DNA of 51,203 nt from Siminovitchia fordii DSM 16014 = CIP 108821. Lineage in GTDB: Bacteria > Bacillota > Bacilli > Bacillales > Bacillaceae_C. Below, in pieces: positions 10,052 through 18,687 of the stretch. The DNA is taken from contig NZ_KB894708.1 of the NCBI RefSeq assembly GCF_000374565.1, positions 1 to 51,203 of the forward strand, given 5' to 3'. A program made the position numbers and the translations under genes. The notes below the pieces were generated by a model. It saw only the letters and a program-made list of their open reading frames with translations, was not told where the DNA came from and did not search any database. How positions within the stretch are numbered: the first letter of the stretch is position 1; the number at the start of each line of letters is the position of its first letter.

Positions 10052-10182
10052 AAAAAGAAAAGCGCAAGCGCCTGTTGATCAACGTACAGATTGTAATGCT
10101 CCGACGAGATAAGAAGCCAATGTTGACTTATCGTAGGAAGAGACGCGAAGTCTAAGTGGTTGGTAGGCGCTGAAGCTAGACA
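10052..10182 (+). repeat. intergenic repeat, clear copy 1 (plus orientation)
   Basis: The element opens with AAAAAGAAAAGCGCAAGCGC and closes with GGCGCTGAAGCTAGAC. The same ends, in reverse orientation, bound the copies at 21.5 kb and 34.3 kb. The interior is more variable. It fills most of the ispF-gltX gap. Similar CGCAAGCGCC...GGAGCTGGAC elements are, from memory, common between genes in several Bacillaceae. It contains no plausible gene. Confidence 0.75.
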
Positions 10183-10252
10183 CGATGTTTTTCACAGTCC
10201 AGACAATTCCTAGTTCCAAAGCAACTATGGAAATTTTGAGGAGGCATTACAC

Positions 10253-11713
10253 ATGTCAAATGACATAAGAGTACGTTACGCGCCAAGCCCTACAGGGCAT
10301 CTTCATATAGGAAATGCACGTACTGCACTATTCAACTATTTATTTGCCCGGAATAAGGGCGGGAAATTTATCATCAGAATTGAAGATACAGACCAAAAAA
10401 GAAATATAGAAGGCGGGGAGCAAAGTCAGCTAACCTATTTGAAATGGCTTGGCATTGATTGGGATGAGAGCATTGACAAAGACGGTGGCTACGGCCCATA
10501 CCGCCAATCCGAACGCAATGACATCTATCAAAAATATTACAATCAATTGCTTGAAAGTGGACATGCCTATAAGTGCTACTGTACACCGGAGGAACTTGAA
10601 GCGGAAAGGGAAGAACAGATAGCCCGCAAGGAAATGCCGCGTTATTCCGGAAAATGCCGCCATTTAACAGCGGAGGATCGGCAAAAGCTTGAAGCGGAAG
10701 GCAGGGAGCCCAGCATTCGCTTCAAGGTCCCTTCAGGTAAAGTAATTGCTTTTAACGATATGGTCAAAAATGAAGTTTCCTTTGATTCCGATGGAATCGG
10801 CGACTTTGTTATTGTTAAAAAAGACGGCATTCCAACATATAACTTTGCTGTTGCCATTGATGACCATTTAATGGAGATCAGTCATGTCTTACGGGGAGAT
10901 GACCATATTTCCAATACGCCGAAACAACTGATGGTCTATGATGCCTTTGGTTGGGAGCCTCCGGTCTTCGGACATATGACGCTTATTGTTAATGAAAGCC
11001 GCAGAAAGCTCAGCAAGCGGGATGAATCAATCATCCAGTTTATCGAGCAATATGCAGACCTCGGATATATTCCCGAAGCTTTATTCAACTTTATCGCATT
11101 GCTCGGATGGTCGCCTGAAGGAGAAGAAGAAATTTTTTCTAGACAAGAATTAATCGACATTTTTGATGCCAACCGCTTGTCGAAATCTCCAGCTTTGTTC
11201 GACACACATAAACTTGCGTGGACGAATAATCAGTACATGAAAAAGCAGGATTTGGATAGAGTTGTCGAATTGGCCATGCCACATCTGAAAAAAGCAGGGT
11301 TGATACCTGAACAGCTGACTGAAGACGAAGAAAAATGGGCCCGGAGCCTTATTGCTCTGTATCAGGAACAGATGAGTTACGGGGCAGAGATTGTTGAGCT
11401 CTCCAAGCAATTCTTCCAAGATGACATTCAATTTGGCGAAGAGGAAAAGGCTGTGTTAGAGGAGGAGCAGGTTCAGGCTGTCCTGCAGGCATTTTATAAC
11501 CAGATTTCTAATTTGGAGCCGTTTCAAGCGGCTGAAATTAAAAAGGCCATGAAAACTGTCCAAAAAGAAACCGGACATAAAGGCAAGAAGCTGTTTATGC
11601 CGATCAGGGTGGCCGTTACAGGAGAAATGAGAGGCCCTGAACTTCCTAATGCAATTGAATTGTTAGGAAGGGACAAGGTAAAGTTGCGCCTTGAGCGTTT
11701 AATTCAAGCTTAA
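10253..11713 (+). CDS. gltX: GltX, glutamyl-tRNA synthetase
   Basis: GltX is a class I aminoacyl-tRNA synthetase that charges tRNA-Glu, and in Bacillus also tRNA-Gln, which is later amidated by GatCAB. The HIGH motif appears as GHLHIGNAR (about 15-23) and the KMSKS equivalent as RKLSKRDES (about 249-257). A zinc-binding-like region is seen in [13 protein letters not shown]. The length of 486 aa fits the bacterial discriminating/non-discriminating family. GAGGAGG precedes the ATG. No T-box is visible upstream; a repeat copy occupies that space, and a terminator follows. Confidence 0.98.
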   Translation: MSNDIRVRYAPSPTGHLHIGNARTALFNYLFARNKGGKFIIRIEDTDQKRNIEGGEQSQLTYLKWLGIDWDESIDKDGGYGPYRQSERNDIYQKYYNQLLESGHAYKCYCTPEELEAEREEQIARKEMPRYSGKCRHLTAEDRQKLEAEGREPSIRFKVPSGKVIAFNDMVKNEVSFDSDGIGDFVIVKKDGIPTYNFAVAIDDHLMEISHVLRGDDHISNTPKQLMVYDAFGWEPPVFGHMTLIVNESRRKLSKRDESIIQFIEQYADLGYIPEALFNFIALLGWSPEGEEEIFSRQELIDIFDANRLSKSPALFDTHKLAWTNNQYMKKQDLDRVVELAMPHLKKAGLIPEQLTEDEEKWARSLIALYQEQMSYGAEIVELSKQFFQDDIQFGEEEKAVLEEEQVQAVLQAFYNQISNLEPFQAAEIKKAMKTVQKETGHKGKKLFMPIRVAVTGEMRGPELPNAIELLGRDKVKLRLERLIQA

Positions 11714-11714
11714 G

Positions 11715-11755
11715 AAAGCAGAAGATTGACCAGAGAAAAGTTTCTGCTTTGTTTT
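11715..11755 (+). terminator. terminator after gltX
   Basis: AAAGCAGAA pairs with TTTCTGCTT across an 18-nt loop and is followed by TGTTTT. It separates gltX from the T-box-controlled cysE operon. Confidence 0.75.
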
Positions 11756-11762
11756 ACTCTGG

Positions 11763-11876
11763 CATATAGCTTCTTGGTCACAAGATTAAGGAAGATTGTG
11801 CCCCTGCAGTCAGTGTCCGGGCTGGAAAGGAATCTTCTTGTTTGCCAGCCTGGGGCAAGACGCTCGCGCCTTTCTT
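11763..11876 (-). repeat. degenerate copy of the intergenic repeat
   Basis: Read on the minus strand it begins AAGAAAGGCGCGAGCGTC and continues with TTGCCCC and ACAAGAAGATTC, which resembles the GCGCAAGCGCC-TTG...GACAAG start of the repeat family. The other end shows only TAGCTTC. A GCCCC...GGCTGG/CCAGCC...GGGGC inverted repeat lies inside. Similarity is partial, so membership is an inference. Confidence 0.45.
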
Positions 11877-11922
11877 ATTAACAAATCGAACAAAATGTAA
11901 TATATTATAGTCATAGTAAAAG

Positions 11923-12162
11923 CAATGACGGGGAAAAGTAGGAAATCGATGCTGATCAGAGAGAACCGCCGCCGGCTGAGAGCGGTTTGAGCCACTCGGT
12001 TTTTGAACATGCACCCCGGAGCCTTGTGTTGAACGGCTGCCGCCAACTAAACGCAAGCGGGAACCTTCCGTTACAAGGGATAAGTTGGGGTGTAGGGAAT
12101 TTTAAAACACCCAACCAGAGTGGAACCGCGCCGTAAGCGTCTCTGTTATAGAGGCGCTTTTT
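11923..12162 (+). promoter_or_regulatory. T-box riboswitch, cysteine-specific, before cysE
   Basis: T-box leaders bind uncharged tRNA and let transcription continue when an amino acid is scarce. The stem I start CAATGACGGGGAAAAGTAGG, the AGAGAG element and the invariant T-box AGAGTGGAACCGCG (12117-12130) are all present. The specifier is most likely TGC (Cys) at 12010-12012, flanked by GAACA and ACC. The leader ends in a terminator hairpin (12136-12162, AGCGTCTC/GAGGCGCT then T run), 32 nt before cysE. A TAATAT/TATTAT -10 region lies at 11898-11908. It should control cysE, cysS and the genes behind them according to tRNA-Cys charging. Confidence 0.95.
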
Positions 12163-12193
12163 GTTTTCGACAAAAAAGAGAGGAGTGATCACC

Positions 12194-12847
12194 ATGTTCA
12201 AACGAATGAAGGAAGATATTGAAACAGTGTTTGATCAGGACCCGGCAGCCCGGACCAGCATTGAAGTCATCCTGACATATTCTGGCTTGCATGCCATTTG
12301 GGCACATAGAGTGGCTCATGCATTTTTTAAAAGGAAGATGTATTTTATTGCAAGACTGATTTCACAGGTCAATCGATTTTTTACCGGGATTGAGATTCAT
12401 CCGGGAGCAAAAATCGGACGCCGTTTCTTTATTGACCACGGAATGGGAGTGGTTATCGGGGAAACGTGTGTAATTGGCGACGGCGTCACCGTTTTTCAGG
12501 GTGTAACTCTCGGAGGGACAGGAAAGGAAAAAGGAAAGCGGCATCCGACCATCAAGGACAATGCTTTGATTGCTACAGGAGCAAAGGTGCTTGGCAATAT
12601 TACAATCGGAGAAAATTCGAAAGTAGGAGCAGGTTCCGTCGTATTAAAAGATGTACCGCCAAACTCCACGGTTGTTGGTATTCCGGGACGGGTCGTTATA
12701 AGGGACGGTGTGAAGCTGAAAAGGGACTTGAACCATAGTGATTTGCCTGATCCAATTTCAGATAAGTTCGCAGCAATGGAGCAGGAAATTGCACGTTTGA
12801 GTATGGAGCTATCGGCCATGAAGAAAGAGAGGAGTCATTCAGGATGA
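12194..12847 (+). CDS. cysE: CysE, serine O-acetyltransferase
   Basis: CysE acetylates serine with acetyl-CoA to make O-acetylserine, the acceptor for sulfide in cysteine synthesis. The left-handed beta-helix hexapeptide repeats run from about residue 65 to 170. Catalytic His82 lies in IDHGMG, and [12 protein letters not shown] is the substrate loop. The open frame extends upstream, but the ATG at 12194 has GAGAGGAG before it and yields 217 aa starting [13 protein letters not shown], as in B. subtilis. It is under the cysteine T-box and overlaps cysS by 4 nt. Confidence 0.98.
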   Translation: MFKRMKEDIETVFDQDPAARTSIEVILTYSGLHAIWAHRVAHAFFKRKMYFIARLISQVNRFFTGIEIHPGAKIGRRFFIDHGMGVVIGETCVIGDGVTVFQGVTLGGTGKEKGKRHPTIKDNALIATGAKVLGNITIGENSKVGAGSVVLKDVPPNSTVVGIPGRVVIRDGVKLKRDLNHSDLPDPISDKFAAMEQEIARLSMELSAMKKERSHSG

Positions 12848-14241
12848 CAATCAAGATATACAATACATTGACAAGAAAAAAAGAGGTGTTCGTTCCGCTT
12901 GAAGAAGGAAAGGTCAAAATGTATGTTTGCGGACCGACTGTCTATAACTATATTCATATTGGGAATGCCCGGCCGGCGATTGTTTTCGATACGGTCCGCC
13001 GCTATTTGGAATACAGGGGGTTTGATGTCCATTATGTCTCCAATTTCACTGATGTTGATGACAAAATCATCAATGCTGCCAAAGAGCTTAAGACAGATGC
13101 GCTCTCGGTTGCCAATCGGTTTGTAGATGCTTTTTTCGAAGATGTTCATGCACTGGGCTGCAAAAAAGCAGACGAACATCCAAGGGTGACTGAAAACATA
13201 GACGTCATTATCGAATTCATTGAAGCACTCATTGAAAAAGGCTACGCTTATGAATCCGGTGGTGATGTATATTACAGAACAAGAAAATTCGACGGGTATG
13301 GAAAGCTGTCGCATCAATCGATTGATGATTTGAAGGTCGGTGCTCGTATCCAGCCCGGAGAACTGAAGGAAGATGCACTTGATTTCGCTCTTTGGAAATC
13401 GGCTAAAGAAGGAGAAATTTCCTGGGATAGTCCGTGGGGAAAGGGCCGTCCTGGCTGGCATATTGAATGCTCTGCTATGGCGAGAGAGTATCTTGGGGAT
13501 ACTATCGATATCCATGCGGGAGGACAGGATTTGGCTTTCCCTCACCATGAGAACGAAATTGCTCAGTCGGAAGCCATGACCGGCAAGCTATTTGCCCGCT
13601 ACTGGATGCATAACGGCTATATTAACATCGACAATGAAAAGATGTCCAAATCACTTGGAAACTTTGTTTTGGTCAATGATATTATCAAGCAGATTGATCC
13701 ACAGGTTCTCCGGTTCTTCATGTTGTCCGTGCATTACCGTAATCCAATCAATTACTCGGAAAACCTGGTGACAGATGCAGGAGCGGGCCTTGATAGGCTG
13801 AAGACATCTTACCAAAACTTGAAGTATCGCCTTGAAACAAGCGCCGATCTGGCAGGTGATGGAAAGGAATGGACGGATAAAATAGAAGAACTGCATCAGG
13901 AGTTCTTAGACAAGATGGATGATGACTTCAACACAGCCGATGGCATTTCCGTACTATTCGAACTCGCAAAGCAGGCTAATTACTACTTGATGGAAAAAAA
14001 CACATCTGTTGCTGTCATTCGTGCATTCATGAAGAAGTTTGAAGAGCTTTTCCCTGTGTTGGGACTTGATCTGGAAACGGAAGAATTGCTCGATGAAGAT
14101 ATCGAACAACTCATTGAACAACGGAACCAGGCCAGAAGGGAGCGCAATTTCCAACTGGCAGATCAAATCCGCGATCAGTTAAAAGATATGAATATTATTC
14201 TGGAAGATACGGCACAAGGCACCAGATGGAAGCGGGGATGA
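12844..14241 (+). CDS. cysS: CysS, cysteinyl-tRNA synthetase
   Basis: CysS charges tRNA-Cys; it is a class I synthetase that recognises the cysteine thiol with a zinc ion. Cys28 in YVCGPTVYN, the HIGH motif in YIHIGNARP (about 35-43), the zinc-ligand region GWHIECSAM and [15 protein letters not shown], and KMSKS (about 266-270) are all present. The length of 465 aa is normal. Co-transcription with cysE under a Cys T-box links cysteine supply to its use. Confidence 0.98.
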   Translation: MTIKIYNTLTRKKEVFVPLEEGKVKMYVCGPTVYNYIHIGNARPAIVFDTVRRYLEYRGFDVHYVSNFTDVDDKIINAAKELKTDALSVANRFVDAFFEDVHALGCKKADEHPRVTENIDVIIEFIEALIEKGYAYESGGDVYYRTRKFDGYGKLSHQSIDDLKVGARIQPGELKEDALDFALWKSAKEGEISWDSPWGKGRPGWHIECSAMAREYLGDTIDIHAGGQDLAFPHHENEIAQSEAMTGKLFARYWMHNGYINIDNEKMSKSLGNFVLVNDIIKQIDPQVLRFFMLSVHYRNPINYSENLVTDAGAGLDRLKTSYQNLKYRLETSADLAGDGKEWTDKIEELHQEFLDKMDDDFNTADGISVLFELAKQANYYLMEKNTSVAVIRAFMKKFEELFPVLGLDLETEELLDEDIEQLIEQRNQARRERNFQLADQIRDQLKDMNIILEDTAQGTRWKRG

Positions 14242-14666
14242 CTGATATGAATATTCCGCCGAAAGTGGAATACAGACAGTTGAATAGTTTGGCACTCGCC
14301 TATATGGGCGATGCCATTTATGATGTGTTCATCCGCGGTCGCTTATTGGAAAGTGGAAAAACTAGGCCAAACAAGCTTCATTTCGAGGCCACCCGCTACG
14401 TTTCGGCAAAAGCCCAAGCCGCCGCTTTAAAAGAGTTAATAGACAATGGTTTTTTATCAGAGGAAGAAAAGAAAATTGCCAGGCGGGGCAGAAACGCCAA
14501 ATCTGGAACGGTCCCAAAAAATACGGACGTTCAAACATACAGGCACAGTACAGCTTTAGAAGCATTGATCGGCTGGCTGTATCTGGCGAATGAACACAAA
14601 CGATTGGAAGAGCTGATTGAAAAGATTATTGATGCCATAGATACAGAAAGAGGAGGAGCAACATGA
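14238..14666 (+). CDS. mrnC: MrnC, mini-ribonuclease III
   Basis: Mini-RNase III matures the ends of 23S rRNA by cutting a double-stranded stem; it has the RNase III catalytic domain but no dsRNA-binding domain. The signature [14 protein letters not shown] carries the key aspartate, followed by [20 protein letters not shown] and [14 protein letters not shown] chose the ATG at 14238, which overlaps the cysS stop (ATGA) and has GGGG upstream; ATG 14226 and ATG 14247 are alternatives. About 142 aa, typical for the family. Confidence 0.95.
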   Translation: MTDMNIPPKVEYRQLNSLALAYMGDAIYDVFIRGRLLESGKTRPNKLHFEATRYVSAKAQAAALKELIDNGFLSEEEKKIARRGRNAKSGTVPKNTDVQTYRHSTALEALIGWLYLANEHKRLEELIEKIIDAIDTERGGAT

Positions 14667-15406
14667 GCCAGCAGTGGATTGCAGGAAAAAATCCCGTATT
14701 GGAAGCGCTCAGGTCAGACAGAGACATTCATAAAATCTTGGTAGCCGAAGGATCCCAAAAAGGACATATGCAGGTCATCGTTAAGTTAGCAAAAGAAAAG
14801 CGGGTTCAAATTCAATATGTCCCCAGGAAAAAAATTGATCAATTGACGGAAGAAAATCACCAAGGGGTCATTGCTGAGGTGGCCGCTTATCGGTATGCCG
14901 ATTTGGAAGAGCTTTTCGAGCGGGCAGCTTCAAAGGGAGAGGATCCTTTTTTCCTCCTATTGGATGAGCTGGAGGATCCCCACAATCTTGGTTCCATTCT
15001 AAGGACGGCGGATGCTGCAGGCGTTCATGGGATTATCATCCCCAAAAGGCGCTCGGTCGGCCTGACTTCAACGGTTGCAAAACTTTCGACCGGAGCGATT
15101 GAACATATCCCTGTTGCACGTGTCACAAATCTTGCCAGAACGGTTGATGAGTTAAAAAATCGAGGCATTTGGATATTTGGGACGGATGCTAAGGAAAGCA
15201 CGGATTACCGCCAGATGGATGCTTCCCTCCCCCTTGCTGTCGTCATTGGCAGTGAGGGTAAAGGAATGAGCAGGCTGATTAAAGAAAAGTGTGATTTCCG
15301 CATACATTTGCCGATGGCTGGGCACGTAACATCATTAAACGCCTCTGTAGCGGCCGCTCTCTTGATGTATGAAGTGTATCGCAAGCGCCAGCCGCTGGAG
15401 AGGTGA
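14663..15406 (+). CDS. rlmB: RlmB, 23S rRNA 2'-O-methyltransferase
   Basis: This SPOUT-family enzyme methylates the ribose of a conserved guanosine (G2251, E. coli numbering) in the peptidyl-transferase centre of 23S rRNA. An N-terminal substrate-binding domain (about 1-75) is followed by the knotted catalytic domain: [18 protein letters not shown] (motif 1), [12 protein letters not shown] (motif 2) and [19 protein letters not shown] (motif 3). It is 247 aa and overlaps mrnC by 4 nt. The two neighbours both mature 23S rRNA. Confidence 0.97.
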   Translation: MSQQWIAGKNPVLEALRSDRDIHKILVAEGSQKGHMQVIVKLAKEKRVQIQYVPRKKIDQLTEENHQGVIAEVAAYRYADLEELFERAASKGEDPFFLLLDELEDPHNLGSILRTADAAGVHGIIIPKRRSVGLTSTVAKLSTGAIEHIPVARVTNLARTVDELKNRGIWIFGTDAKESTDYRQMDASLPLAVVIGSEGKGMSRLIKEKCDFRIHLPMAGHVTSLNASVAAALLMYEVYRKRQPLER

Positions 15407-15410
15407 GCGG

Positions 15411-15920
15411 ATGGATATTTTGATTGTCGACGGATATAACATGATTGGAGCCTGGCCCGAGCTTGTTCAACTAAAGCAAAAAGATCTCGCAGCAGCAAGG
15501 GACCGGCTCATAGAAATATTGGCAGAATATCAGGGATTCACCGGTTTTAAAGTGATTATCGTTTTTGATGCTTATGAAGTAAAAGGAATTGAAAAAAAGT
15601 ACCGGAAGCATCGGGTTGAGGTGATTTATACAAAGACGGAGGAGACTGCCGATGAACGGATTGAAAAACTGGCTAACGAGTTGAACAGCCGCACAACGCA
15701 GATTTACGTAGCGACCTCCGATTTTACAGAACAGTGGGCCATATTTGGACAGGGAGCTTTAAGAATATCAGCCCGGGAGCTATTGGAAGAAGTATTGGAC
15801 ACAAAACGGAGGATTGAGAAGAAAGTCGAAAAAACGCAGGAAAAGGCTCCCTTGCGCAAGATAGATTTAAGCCAAGATATGACAGAAATCTTTGAAAAGT
15901 GGAGACGGGGAGAAAAATGA
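15411..15920 (+). CDS. rae1: Rae1 (YacP), ribosome-associated NYN-domain endoribonuclease
   Basis: Rae1 enters the ribosomal A site and cleaves certain translated mRNAs in B. subtilis. The PIN/NYN fold shows acidic catalytic positions in VDGYNMIGAW (Asp7), VFDAYEVKG, ETADERIEKLA and VATSDFTEQ. The open frame runs back into rlmB, but the ATG at 15411 follows GAGAGGTGAG and gives 169 aa beginning MDILIVDGYN, the family start. The basic C-terminal tail has EKWRRGEK. It is the last gene before the sigH promoter. Confidence 0.95.
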   Translation: MDILIVDGYNMIGAWPELVQLKQKDLAAARDRLIEILAEYQGFTGFKVIIVFDAYEVKGIEKKYRKHRVEVIYTKTEETADERIEKLANELNSRTTQIYVATSDFTEQWAIFGQGALRISARELLEEVLDTKRRIEKKVEKTQEKAPLRKIDLSQDMTEIFEKWRRGEK

Positions 15921-15924
15921 CTGG

Positions 15925-15954
15925 TTGACGTTAGAAAATTCTGTCATGTATAAT
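15925..15954 (+). promoter_or_regulatory. sigma-A promoter of sigH
   Basis: TTGACG and TATAAT are separated by 18 bases, with TG just upstream of the -10. It begins just behind the rae1 stop, about 40 nt before the sigH start. In B. subtilis sigH (spo0H) also has its own sigma-A promoter. Confidence 0.85.
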
Positions 15955-15992
15955 AATTCTATCGACGGTTTTTACAGGAGCGGGGGATCAGA

Positions 15993-16643
15993 GTGATTTC
16001 ATACATTGAACTAGATAAAGACACAGCTTTTGAATTGCTGGAAGATGAAGCACTGATTGAACTGGTACACAACGGTGATAGTGAAGCTCTTGATTATCTA
16101 ATAAAAAAATACCGCAATTTTGTAAGGGCAAAAGCCCGGTCCTATTTTCTGATAGGAGCGGACAACGAAGATATCGTACAAGAAGGCATGATCGGTCTTT
16201 ATAAAGCAATCCGAGACTTTAAGGAAGAGAAACTCGCCTCATTCAAAGCTTTTGCGGAACTTTGCATTACAAGGCAAATCATTACCGCTATCAAAACTGC
16301 TACCCGTCAAAAACATATTCCACTTAACTCATATGTTTCCTTGGACAAGCCCATTTACGATGAAGAATCAGACCGTACACTCATGGATGTCATTTCCGGA
16401 GCGAAAATCATGAATCCGGAAGAACTGCTCATTCATAGGGAAAGGTTTAATAGCATAGAAGACAAAATGACCGAGCTGCTGAGTGATCTGGAAAGGAAGG
16501 TGTTGGCCCTCTATTTGGATGGACGCACCTACCAGGAAATTTCCGACGAACTGGACCGGCATGTGAAATCGATCGACAATGCTCTCCAAAGGGTGAAAAG
16601 GAAGCTTGAACGCTACTTGGAATTGCGAGAAATTACCTTCTAA
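15993..16643 (+). CDS. sigH: RNA polymerase sigma factor SigH (sigma-30)
   Basis: Sigma-H directs genes of the transition to stationary phase, competence and early sporulation. Region 2 contains the core-binding/-10 helix EDIVQEGMIGLYKAIRDF, and region 4 the -35 helix-turn-helix YQEISDELDRHVKSIDNALQ. It is 216 aa; the first 25 residues differ from B. subtilis SigH but the rest is highly similar. Translation starts at GTG behind an AGGAGCGGGGG stretch. Its presence suggests the organism can sporulate or at least keeps the Spo0 network. Confidence 0.97.
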   Translation: MISYIELDKDTAFELLEDEALIELVHNGDSEALDYLIKKYRNFVRAKARSYFLIGADNEDIVQEGMIGLYKAIRDFKEEKLASFKAFAELCITRQIITAIKTATRQKHIPLNSYVSLDKPIYDEESDRTLMDVISGAKIMNPEELLIHRERFNSIEDKMTELLSDLERKVLALYLDGRTYQEISDELDRHVKSIDNALQRVKRKLERYLELREITF

Positions 16644-16666
16644 ACATCCGAGCGATACGCGCTATA

Positions 16667-16695
16667 TTGACGATACTGTCTTTTCGTGGTATTTT
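16667..16695 (+). promoter_or_regulatory. promoter before rpmG-secE
   Basis: TTGACG and TATTTT are spaced by 17 bases, 33 nt before the rpmG start. No terminator is visible between sigH and rpmG, so read-through from sigH is also possible. Confidence 0.65.
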
Positions 16696-16727
16696 TTAAA
16701 AGATATGTTGATATAAGGTGCGGTTTG

Positions 16728-16874
16728 ATGAAAAATAAAATTATATGGGCTTGCAGTGATTGCGGTTGCAGAAACTATACGACGGACAACAGGGAAAAAT
16801 CGTCCGAGCGGTTAACCATAAAGAAGTATTGCAAAACCTGCAATGCACATACTGTCCATCGGCAAACAAAATAA
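16728..16874 (+). CDS. rpmG: ribosomal protein L33, zinc-binding (C+) form
   Basis: L33 is a small 50S subunit protein near the E site. This 48-aa version keeps both CxxC pairs (Cys9/Cys12 and Cys35/Cys38) and so should bind zinc; Bacillus also carries zinc-free paralogues elsewhere that replace it in zinc shortage. The conserved C-terminal KKYCKTCNAHTVH is intact. A longer frame starts upstream at 16686, but the ATG at 16728 has AAGGTG at a proper distance and gives the standard length. It sits in the usual place before secE. Confidence 0.95.
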   Translation: MKNKIIWACSDCGCRNYTTDNREKSSERLTIKKYCKTCNAHTVHRQTK

Positions 16875-16920
16875 CCCTTTTAAGAGAGTCTGTCTATTTT
16901 CAGATGTTGGAGGTTCGATC

Positions 16921-17106
16921 ATGTCAAGCATAACTCAATTTTTCCGCAACGTCGGCTCAGAAATGAGAAAAGTGAGCTGGCCGAAACGGAAAGAACTTGT
17001 AGGATACACCATAACCGTTATTACGACAGTCGTGTTACTCGCTCTATTTTTTGCGCTTGTCGATCAAGGGATTTCTAGATCCATCCGGTTTATTCTTGAT
17101 CTATAA
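16921..17106 (+). CDS. secE: SecE, preprotein translocase subunit
   Basis: SecE is the small clamp of the SecYEG protein-export channel in the cytoplasmic membrane. The 61-aa protein has the amphipathic helix with the conserved EMRKVSWPKRKEL motif and one membrane segment (about 31-50). TTGGAGG lies 7 nt before the ATG; the longer upstream frame lacks a suitable site. It lies between rpmG and nusG, as in nearly all bacteria, although the distance to nusG is unusually large here (440 nt). Confidence 0.97.
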   Translation: MSSITQFFRNVGSEMRKVSWPKRKELVGYTITVITTVVLLALFFALVDQGISRSIRFILDL

Positions 17107-17130
17107 AACAACTGACTTTAATTGATAAAT

Positions 17131-17161
17131 TTGTATATAAGCTTGCTGCTCGTGGTATAAT
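17131..17161 (+). promoter_or_regulatory. promoter in the secE-nusG gap
   Basis: An extended -10 (TGGTATAAT, -10 at 17156-17161) follows TTGTAT with a 19-base spacer. Transcription would start near 17168, only about 25 nt before a terminator, and could make a short RNA or feed nusG by read-through. Confidence 0.65.
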
Positions 17162-17192
17162 ATAAGAACAATAAAAATGCCGCCTTATTTTC

Positions 17193-17217
17193 AAAAGCCC
17201 GGTCAACGGGTTTTTTC
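17193..17217 (+). terminator. intrinsic terminator or attenuator before nusG
   Basis: A CCCG/CGGG stem around GTCAA, flanked by A and T runs (AAAA...TTTTTT), lies right behind the promoter at 17131-17161. It may end the secE transcript or limit transcription into nusG. Confidence 0.75.
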
Positions 17218-17276
17218 ATTTGCTCGAAGAAAAAGCACACGTCCGCTTGGCTTCGTACAAACTGAACAGAAATATG

Positions 17277-17361
17277 GGGACGCTTGATCAACTGTGACAA
17301 GCATAAAATGATTCCGGATGAGGCAGCCCTTCGGCCACCATATGACTTCGGTGAGCTGGAC
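17277..17361 (+). repeat. degenerate copy of the intergenic repeat in the nusG leader
   Basis: The minus strand of this stretch lines up with the plus strand of the copy at 21.5 kb: TGGTGGC, GCTGCCTC, then TGCTTGTC in the same order and spacing. The end GGTGAGCTGGAC matches the family end. It is diverged and lacks the AAAAGCGCAAGCGCC start. The remaining gap (17362-17510) is GC-rich with short inverted repeats and no gene I can support. Confidence 0.5.
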
Positions 17362-17518
17362 AAGGGTACTTCCAATGAGGTGAAGGAAGTATGGTGATGA
17401 ATGCCGCTTTAAGCCGCCATGCCCGCGGGTTCGGTGGTAATAGGAAATCTTGTCCGCCGAAACCAGACAGTCATCCATCCTAAAAAAATATAATTTTTTT
17501 AAAAATACAGATTGGATA

Positions 17519-17546
17519 GGGAGGGAAGGACGCTCAGTCCCGCTCA
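17519..17546 (+). promoter_or_regulatory. nusG ribosome binding site with intervening hairpin
   Basis: The only good Shine-Dalgarno sequence, GGGAGGG (17519-17525), lies 22 nt from the ATG measured from the core GGAGG, which is too far. Between them GGAC-GCTCA-GTCC (17528-17540) can fold into a hairpin, which would shorten the effective spacing to about 9 nt. Confidence 0.6.
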
Positions 17547-18083
17547 ATGGAAAAGAATTGGTACGTTGTGCACACATATTCCGGATACGAAAACAAGGTG
17601 AAAACGAACCTTGAAAAAAGAGTAGAATCCATGGGGATGCAAGATAAGATTTTCCGCGTCATTGTTCCGGAAGATGAAGAAACAGCCACGAAAAACGGAA
17701 AGACAAAAACGGTCAAGAAAAAGGTTTTTCCCGGGTATGTATTGGTAGAGCTCATCATGACTGATGATTCCTGGTACGTTGTAAGAAACACTCCGGGAGT
17801 GACGGGATTTGTCGGTTCCGCGGGCTCCGGTTCCAAGCCGACCCCGCTTTTACCGGAAGAAATCAATTATATTTTAAGAAGAATGGGCATGGATAAGACT
17901 CCTGTCGATGTACAATTTGAAGAAGGTGAATCTGTAACGGTTAAAGAAGGGCCGTTTGCAAATTACACGGGTAAAATTGATTCAATAGATTTGGACAAGG
18001 GGAAAGCAAGGGTACTTGTTAACATGTTTGGCCGTGAGACCCCTGTAGAATTAGACTTTGAACAAATTGAAAAAATAAGTTAA
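17547..18083 (+). CDS. nusG: NusG, transcription elongation/pausing factor
   Basis: NusG binds RNA polymerase and, in Bacillus, promotes sequence-specific pausing and links to Rho and the ribosome. The 178-aa protein has the N-terminal NGN domain (WYVVHTYSGYENKVK; later FPGYVLVEL and RNTPGVTGFVG) and a C-terminal KOW domain (about 125-178: EGPFANYTGKIDSID and VNMFGRETPVEL). The start MEKNWYVVHTYSGYENKV equals that of B. subtilis, so the ATG is secure in spite of the distant Shine-Dalgarno sequence. Confidence 0.98.
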   Translation: MEKNWYVVHTYSGYENKVKTNLEKRVESMGMQDKIFRVIVPEDEETATKNGKTKTVKKKVFPGYVLVELIMTDDSWYVVRNTPGVTGFVGSAGSGSKPTPLLPEEINYILRRMGMDKTPVDVQFEEGESVTVKEGPFANYTGKIDSIDLDKGKARVLVNMFGRETPVELDFEQIEKIS

Positions 18084-18096
18084 AACAACTTGTTTT

Positions 18097-18125
18097 TTGA
18101 CATCAAAAGTGGTAATATTTTTTAG
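18097..18125 (+). promoter_or_regulatory. probable promoter of rplK-rplA
   Basis: A perfect TTGACA is found 13 nt after the nusG stop. At 17 bases the -10 would be TTTTAG, which is poor, so the exact -10 is uncertain. Confidence 0.45.
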
Positions 18126-18158
18126 GTTAGCTCTCGCAAGAGACGTTATGTAGAATGA

Positions 18159-18185
18159 GTGGGAGGGGAAAGCCCCTATTACCAC
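18159..18185 (+). promoter_or_regulatory. L1-site-like leader hairpin before rplK
   Basis: GTGG pairs with CCAC and AGGGG with CCCCT around a short loop, giving the GTGGGAGGGG...ACCAC shape that resembles the L1 binding site on 23S rRNA. L1 is known to repress its own operon in many bacteria by binding such a leader. The function is inferred from shape and place. Confidence 0.6.
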
Positions 18186-18212
18186 ATCACGGACTTTAAG
18201 GAGGTGTGTCTC

Positions 18213-18638
18213 GTGGCTAAAAAAGTAATCAAAGTAGTAAAACTTCAAATTCCTGCGGGCAAAGCGAATCCGGCACCACCAGTTGGACCGGCATTGGGTC
18301 AAGCAGGTGTAAATATCATGGGATTCTGTAAGGAGTTTAATGCTCGTACATCAGATCAAGCAGGATTGATCATCCCGGTTGAAATCACTGTTTTTGAAGA
18401 CAGATCCTTTACATTCATTACAAAAACTCCGCCAGCAGCTGTTCTTTTGAAGAAAGCAGCCGGCATTGAGTCAGGTTCCGGAGAGCCGAACAAAAAATCG
18501 GTTGCTACTGTGAAACGTGATAAAGTGCGAGAAATCGCTGAAACAAAGATGCCTGATTTGAATGCGGCAAGCGTGGAAGCAGCCATGCAAATGGTTGAAG
18601 GCACTGCACGAAGCATGGGAATCAAGATTGAAGACTGA
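18213..18638 (+). CDS. rplK: ribosomal protein L11
   Basis: L11 binds the GTPase-associated centre of 23S rRNA and is needed for RelA-type stringent response. The 141-aa length and the N-terminal [20 protein letters not shown] proline-rich segment, where thiostrepton-resistance changes occur, are standard. The C-terminal RNA-binding domain includes [16 protein letters not shown]. The frame opens earlier inside the leader hairpin, but the GTG at 18213 follows TAAGGAGGTG and gives the family start [12 protein letters not shown]. It is followed by rplA. Confidence 0.98.
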   Translation: MAKKVIKVVKLQIPAGKANPAPPVGPALGQAGVNIMGFCKEFNARTSDQAGLIIPVEITVFEDRSFTFITKTPPAAVLLKKAAGIESGSGEPNKKSVATVKRDKVREIAETKMPDLNAASVEAAMQMVEGTARSMGIKIED

Positions 18639-18644
18639 TTGTTT

Positions 18645-18683
18645 AGGAGGTTGCAGAGCTGCATTTTGTACCCTGCAACCTCT
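18645..18683 (+). other. hairpin between rplK and rplA
   Basis: AGGTTGCAG pairs with CTGCAACCT across a loop of about 16 nt just after the rplK stop. There is no T run, so it may protect the mRNA or adjust the rplK/rplA ratio rather than terminate. Confidence 0.55.
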
Positions 18684-18687
18684 ATTC

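Noticed and set aside
10183-10252. T-box before gltX
   Set aside because: No AGGGTGGNACCGCG motif or stem I elements are present; the space is taken by a repeat copy.
17308-17397. Small plus-strand frame beginning MIPDEAALRPPYDF
   Set aside because: The sequence is better explained as part of the degenerate repeat; there is no Shine-Dalgarno sequence.
17203-17577. Minus-strand 124-codon frame in the secE-nusG gap
   Set aside because: It runs over the terminator and the nusG start, has no ribosome binding site, and overlaps a degenerate repeat copy.
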